DNA of 64,000 nucleotides from Phycisphaerales bacterium (GTDB lineage: Bacteria > Planctomycetota > Phycisphaerae > Phycisphaerales > UBA1924): NCBI GenBank assembly GCA_029260345.1, contig JAJDDK010000008.1, forward strand, positions 1 through 64,000, read 5' to 3'. A program made the position numbers and the translations under genes. Position 1 is the stretch's first letter, and each line of letters begins with the position of its first letter. This document shows positions 60,783 to 64,000 of the stretch, piece by piece. The notes beneath the pieces were generated by a model, which was not told where the DNA came from, made no database searches, and saw only the letters and a program-made list of their open reading frames with translations.

Positions 60783-61249
60783 AAGCTGGACACGCGGCCC
60801 GTCGAACCAATGTGCAAACAACGCCTGATCGAACCATTCCGCGCGAAGGCCGACACACCGTGCGCGTGCGCTACTGCGAGTGCGACCCGATGGGCGTCGC
60901 GCATCACGCTTCATACGTCGCCTGGCTCGAAATGGGGCGCACCGAATTACTTCGCGAAAGCGGAATCGCGTATCGCGATCTTGAGGCCGAACACGTGTTC
61001 CTCGTGATCACGCGGCTCGAACTGAAATACAAGAGCCCCGCGCGATACGACGATGAAGTCACGATCATCACAAAGGTCAGCGGCGGCGGCCGCGCTCGCA
61101 TCGATCATGAGTATGAAATCCGCCGAATCGCGCCCGGTGAAGATCGCGGCGAGCTGCTCGCAACCGCATTAACCACACTGGCATGCGTCGATCAGAACGG
61201 GCGCCCACAGCCATTGCCCGACTGGCTGCGGGCCGATTCGCACAAATAA
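60779..61249 (+). CDS. Acyl-CoA thioesterase (4HBT, YbgC/FadM type)
   Basis: A 156-residue hotdog-fold thioesterase. The signature VRVRYCECDPMGVAHHASYVAWLEMGRTELLR contains the catalytic Asp (CDPMG) and the V-AHHASY helix, and YKSPARYDDEVTIITKV follows. It hydrolyses acyl-CoA thioesters. Its start overlaps the stop of the MMPL exporter (ATGA), so it is translated with it and may supply or remove acyl groups for the exported lipid; that is inference. Confidence 0.92.
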   Translation: MKAGHAARRTNVQTTPDRTIPREGRHTVRVRYCECDPMGVAHHASYVAWLEMGRTELLRESGIAYRDLEAEHVFLVITRLELKYKSPARYDDEVTIITKVSGGGRARIDHEYEIRRIAPGEDRGELLATALTTLACVDQNGRPQPLPDWLRADSHK

Positions 61250-61262
61250 TCAAAGTTTGCGA

Positions 61263-61961
61263 TCAATCGCCGCGCGGCTCACCGCCCGCATCGATCACCA
61301 TCACCTCATCCAGCGGCTTGCGCAACAGCGCTTTCGCCGGCACTTGGCAATCATCCGATGGATAGCCAACCGGGATCAACAGGAACGGTCGTTCATTCGC
61401 CGGTCGCTTGAGGACTTTCGCAAGAAATCCCATCGGACTAGGCGTGTGCGTCACACTCACAAGCCCTGCATGATGGATCGCGGCCAGCAGCAGGCCGCAC
61501 GCGAGGCCGACGGATTCATTCAGGTAATACACCTGCGAATCGTCATCCATCTTGGCGAGTTTGAAGACAACGATGAGCCACGGCGCCGTTTCAAGGAACT
61601 CCTTGTTCTCATCGGTGCCCAGCGGCGCCAGATCACGCAGCCATTCCTGACTGGCGCGCCGTGAATAAAACTCGCGCTCTTCCTCCTCCGCGGCGTGCCG
61701 AATCTTCCGCTTGATCTCCGCATCCTGCACGCACACGAATCGCCACGGCTGTTTGTTGGCGCCGCTGGGCGCGGTGGTCGCCGCTTTGACGATCCATTCA
61801 ATCGTTTCCTGCGAGACGGGCCGGTCGCTGAACATGCGCACCGTTCGGCGCGTCCGCATGACCTCGAAAAAATGTTTTGCCGCTTCTTCCGGTGTCGAAT
61901 CCGGCACATAACGAGGCGGGAGAGGAACGAATTTCGCTTTGGGCAGATCGGCGTGCGGCAT
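61263..61961 (-). CDS. Iodotyrosine-deiodinase-like nitroreductase
   Basis: A 232-residue FMN-dependent nitroreductase-fold protein. It resembles animal iodotyrosine deiodinase along its length: RRTVRMFSDRPVSQETIEWIVKAA, TAPSGANKQPWRFV, the helical lid EEEEREFYSRRASQEWLRDL, LETAPWLIVVFK, YLNESVGLACGLLLAAIHHAGLV, PVGYPSDDCQVP and RKPLDEVMV. It could reductively dehalogenate a halogenated aromatic, or act on other aromatics. TACGCT ends 7 nt before the ATG; no Shine-Dalgarno, so it is a leaderless candidate. Confidence 0.9.
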   Translation of the reverse strand: MPHADLPKAKFVPLPPRYVPDSTPEEAAKHFFEVMRTRRTVRMFSDRPVSQETIEWIVKAATTAPSGANKQPWRFVCVQDAEIKRKIRHAAEEEEREFYSRRASQEWLRDLAPLGTDENKEFLETAPWLIVVFKLAKMDDDSQVYYLNESVGLACGLLLAAIHHAGLVSVTHTPSPMGFLAKVLKRPANERPFLLIPVGYPSDDCQVPAKALLRKPLDEVMVIDAGGEPRGD

Positions 61962-62088
61962 GCGCTACAGCGTACCGAGACCAAGACGCGAAGAAGACGT
62001 CTTTCGAACAGACGCCTGATCTGAGCGAAGCGAAGGTCAGGATTCCCACGTCCAATCCGAGCCTTCGTTTCTCTCAGACTCGGCGTCG

Positions 62089-62814
62089 TCACGCAGTGCT
62101 CGCGTCCTCGAACCGATACGCAAGTTCGGCGAGAGACTGCACCGTCAGGTCAGGCGTCACGCCTTCTGGCGCCGCCGGTGTTGCTCCCCCACCGCGGCCC
62201 CCTCGTCGATCCACCCAGCACGTGCGAATGCCCATCGCCCCCGCCGGCGCGATGTCGTGATACAGACTCTGCGCCACATGCAGATGCGAACTCGATGAAA
62301 CACCGAGCTTCTCAATCGCCGCTTGCAATGCATCAAACATCCGCCGATCCGGCTTGTAGGCGCCGACATCCTCCGCCGTCACGATCGCATCGAACTCAAC
62401 TTTCAATCGTGGCAGCGTGCCGCGCAACGACGCATGATCAACATTTGAAAGGACGACCAGTCGGCAACGGCGCATGAGTCGAGCCAGCGCTTCAGCCGTG
62501 TCGGCGAAGGCGGGCCATGCGCCGACGCTCGAAGCCAGCGCTTGTCGATCATTCTCATCACACGGCGCGCCAAACGAGTCCGCGATTCGACTCATCACGT
62601 CCTTCAGCACGTCAGAGTAAAGCGCGCCGGGATGTTCCTCCTCGGCCGCAGGCTCACACTCCGCAAACGCCGCCAGCAGCGCGGCGTCCGAAGCGCCAAC
62701 CTGCTGACGAATCGCCCACGGCCGCAAGGTCTCAACGATACCCGCCTCCCAATTGATCAGCGTCCCATAGCAATCGAAGGAGAGCGTGTTGATTTGGGAA
62801 AGATTGATCGGCAT
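62089..62814 (-). CDS. HAD-superfamily hydrolase (haloacid dehalogenase type II-like)
   Basis: A 241-residue HAD protein. Motif I is LSFDCYGTLINWEAG with the nucleophile Asp and following Cys/Tyr of the haloacid-dehalogenase branch. Motif II is VVLSNVDHASL, motif III includes GAYKPDRRMFDAL with the conserved Lys, and motif IV is HVAQSLYHDIAPAGAMG with Asp. It hydrolyses a phosphate or halide ester. TACGAT ends 6 nt before the ATG without a ribosome site, another leaderless candidate. Confidence 0.9.
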   Translation of the reverse strand: MPINLSQINTLSFDCYGTLINWEAGIVETLRPWAIRQQVGASDAALLAAFAECEPAAEEEHPGALYSDVLKDVMSRIADSFGAPCDENDRQALASSVGAWPAFADTAEALARLMRRCRLVVLSNVDHASLRGTLPRLKVEFDAIVTAEDVGAYKPDRRMFDALQAAIEKLGVSSSSHLHVAQSLYHDIAPAGAMGIRTCWVDRRGGRGGGATPAAPEGVTPDLTVQSLAELAYRFEDASTA

Positions 62815-62973
62815 CGCGGCATCGTAGACAAGGGGGATACAACCGGGAGCGGTGAGAACCCCACCCTATTTCGAGAATTCATCGCGGAATCATTCAAATT
62901 AGGGCGCCCGTCGCCCACACTTCCCGTTCTATACTTGCCGAGCGTTTCGTTTTTGAACTGCGAGGAGTGTGCG

Positions 62974-63816
62974 ATGGGAAGCAAGTGTGTGTTGGCGGCG
63001 GGCGTGGCGATCATTTTGGCGTCCGGCAGCGCTTTGGCGGAATCGGTCGACCTCACATCAGACCGTGACAACACGATTTATCTCGACGGACTCCCTCTCA
63101 GCAACGGCGCCGGCCAGCACATGTTCGCGGGCAACAGCGGCAATGGTCTGCCGCGCCGAGCGCTGATCCGCTTTGACGTCGCTGGAAGCGTGCCCGCGGG
63201 CGCGACAATCGACAGCGTCACGCTCACGCTGAATATGTCGCGCACCAACATTGGCCCTCGAAACAATGCGCTGCATCGCCTTGTTGCCGATTGGGGCGAA
63301 GCAGGTTCGATCGCATTCGGTGAGGAAGGCGGCGGCGCCTTGGCCATGCCAGGCGACGCCACTTGGGAGCAAAACTTTTACGACGCGAATGCGCCTCAAT
63401 TGTGGGCGACCCAAGGCGGAGATTTCGTCGCGGCATCCAGCGCATCGATCATTGTGGATCAGGAAGGCCTCTACACGTGGGGAAGCACCACAGAGATGGT
63501 CGCTGACATTCAGATGTGGCTCGACGATCCCGCTTCAAACTACGGCTGGATCATCATTGGCGGCGAAAGCGGTTTCGGCGGCGCCAAACGCTATGACACG
63601 CACGACAACATCGACCCGCTGGTTCACCCCGTTCTCACCGTGATGTATTCCATGGGTTCCCCCGCGGATCTCAATGGCGACGGGTTCGTCAACGGCGCCG
63701 ATCTCGCGGCGCTGCTGGCCGCCTGGGGACCGTGCGCCGGCTGCCCCGCTGATCTCAACGGTGACGGCGACGTCAACGGCTCAGACCTTGCGGCATTGCT
63801 TGCTGCTTGGACTTGA
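62974..63816 (+). CDS. Secreted DNRLRE-domain protein with dockerin-like tail
   Basis: A 280-residue exported protein. Signal peptide (about 1-22, ending GSALA) is followed by a DNRLRE-type domain (DLTSDRDNTIYLDGLPLSNG, RRALIRFDVAGSVPAGATIDSVTLTLNM) as in many planctomycete surface proteins. The C-terminus has two calcium loops, DLNGDGFVNGADLAALLAAW and DLNGDGDVNGSDLAALLAAW, ending AWT. GAGGAG precedes the ATG. A TATACT box lies at 62930-62935. The OsmC-like gene converges 6 nt after it. Confidence 0.87.
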   Translation: MGSKCVLAAGVAIILASGSALAESVDLTSDRDNTIYLDGLPLSNGAGQHMFAGNSGNGLPRRALIRFDVAGSVPAGATIDSVTLTLNMSRTNIGPRNNALHRLVADWGEAGSIAFGEEGGGALAMPGDATWEQNFYDANAPQLWATQGGDFVAASSASIIVDQEGLYTWGSTTEMVADIQMWLDDPASNYGWIIIGGESGFGGAKRYDTHDNIDPLVHPVLTVMYSMGSPADLNGDGFVNGADLAALLAAWGPCAGCPADLNGDGDVNGSDLAALLAAWT

Positions 63817-63822
63817 TTCCAG

Positions 63823-64000
63823 CTACGCAATATCAGCTAGCTTGCTGCGAATTTTGATTTCACCAGTCAGTGTGCGATGCACCGGGCACTTGTCCGCGAT
63901 CTCAAAGATTCGTGCGCGCTGCTCCGGCGTGAGATCGCCATCGAGATGCAGAGTCGTCTGAATGACATGGACAAACGCGTCCTTCGATTCGCAATCCTCA
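63823..64000 (-). CDS. OsmC-family peroxiredoxin-like protein, C-terminal part (runs off window)
   Basis: Reading the minus strand, the visible part gives a segment with LTPEQRARIFEIADKCPVHRTL ending LADIA. IADKCPVHRTL contains the second catalytic Cys of OsmC/Ohr proteins, which reduce organic hydroperoxides. The start and the first catalytic Cys lie beyond the window. Confidence 0.85.
   Translation of the reverse strand, partial: EDCESKDAFVHVIQTTLHLDGDLTPEQRARIFEIADKCPVHRTLTGEIKIRSKLADIA

Overview
The window reads as chromosomal DNA of a GC-rich bacterium, most likely a planctomycete of the Phycisphaerae type. The main sign is a group of secreted proteins ending in paired DLNGDGxVNGADLxxLLxxW repeats (dockerin-like calcium loops), which are very common at C-termini in that group. 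Supporting signs are a lysine-rich HU protein, a sulfatase, parallel beta-helix and FG-GAP surface proteins, a GlmU-like protein and a groES-small ORF-groEL arrangement. This assignment is inferred from gene content; there is no rRNA in the window.

Layout. 0-3 kb: 5' end of a secreted sulfatase, a primary-type sigma factor, an anchored protein of unknown function and HU. 3-11 kb: a Ser/Arg/Pro- and Tyr-rich secreted protein, a GlmU-like protein, DNA polymerase I and a beta-helix protein with a dockerin-like tail. 11-17 kb: an FHA-GAF-PP2C phosphatase, then a minus-strand operon of group II PLP decarboxylase, sulfotransferase-like protein and class IV aminotransferase, a stand-alone sigma region-4 protein and an EamA transporter. 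18-23 kb: an RND efflux pair, then rpoZ-coaC divergent from a DUF3553 protein. 24-27 kb: a coiled-coil protein, a strongly structured candidate ncRNA, tRNA-Ser(GCT), and a lower-GC winged-helix regulator / membrane protein / exported protein block. 27-44 kb: mostly single housekeeping or accessory enzymes (cupins, RedB-like protein with hybrid kinase, fRMsr, ArsR-SRPBCC pair, YtoQ, rhodanese, PepSY-FKBP, dipeptidase, PspC, SDR epimerase, acetyltransferases, NTF2-like, outer-membrane barrel). 45-49.3 kb: two tandem FG-GAP/dockerin-like paralogues and an almost gene-free patch of palindromic repeats. 49.7-53.9 kb: a lower-GC accessory segment of unknown secreted or membrane proteins. 54-57 kb: groEL, a 67-aa ORF, groES and a degenerate receiver protein. 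57-64 kb: an outer-membrane protein / MMPL exporter / thioesterase operon, an iodotyrosine-deiodinase-like nitroreductase, a HAD hydrolase, a DNRLRE/dockerin-like protein and the 3' end of an OsmC-family gene.

Three features stand out beyond the gene list. First, at least nine genes have a TAnnnT -10 box only 6-8 nt before the start codon and no Shine-Dalgarno, which suggests widespread leaderless transcription; the best case is the ArsR gene with TTGACA-N17-TATTTT. Second, several families of dispersed palindromic repeats keep their outer sequence while the inner stem changes on both sides, which is covariation between copies. Third, a roughly 138-nt RNA-like element at 24751-24888 has a 24-bp interrupted closing stem followed by eight T. 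I saw no CRISPR array, transposase, integrase or rRNA.
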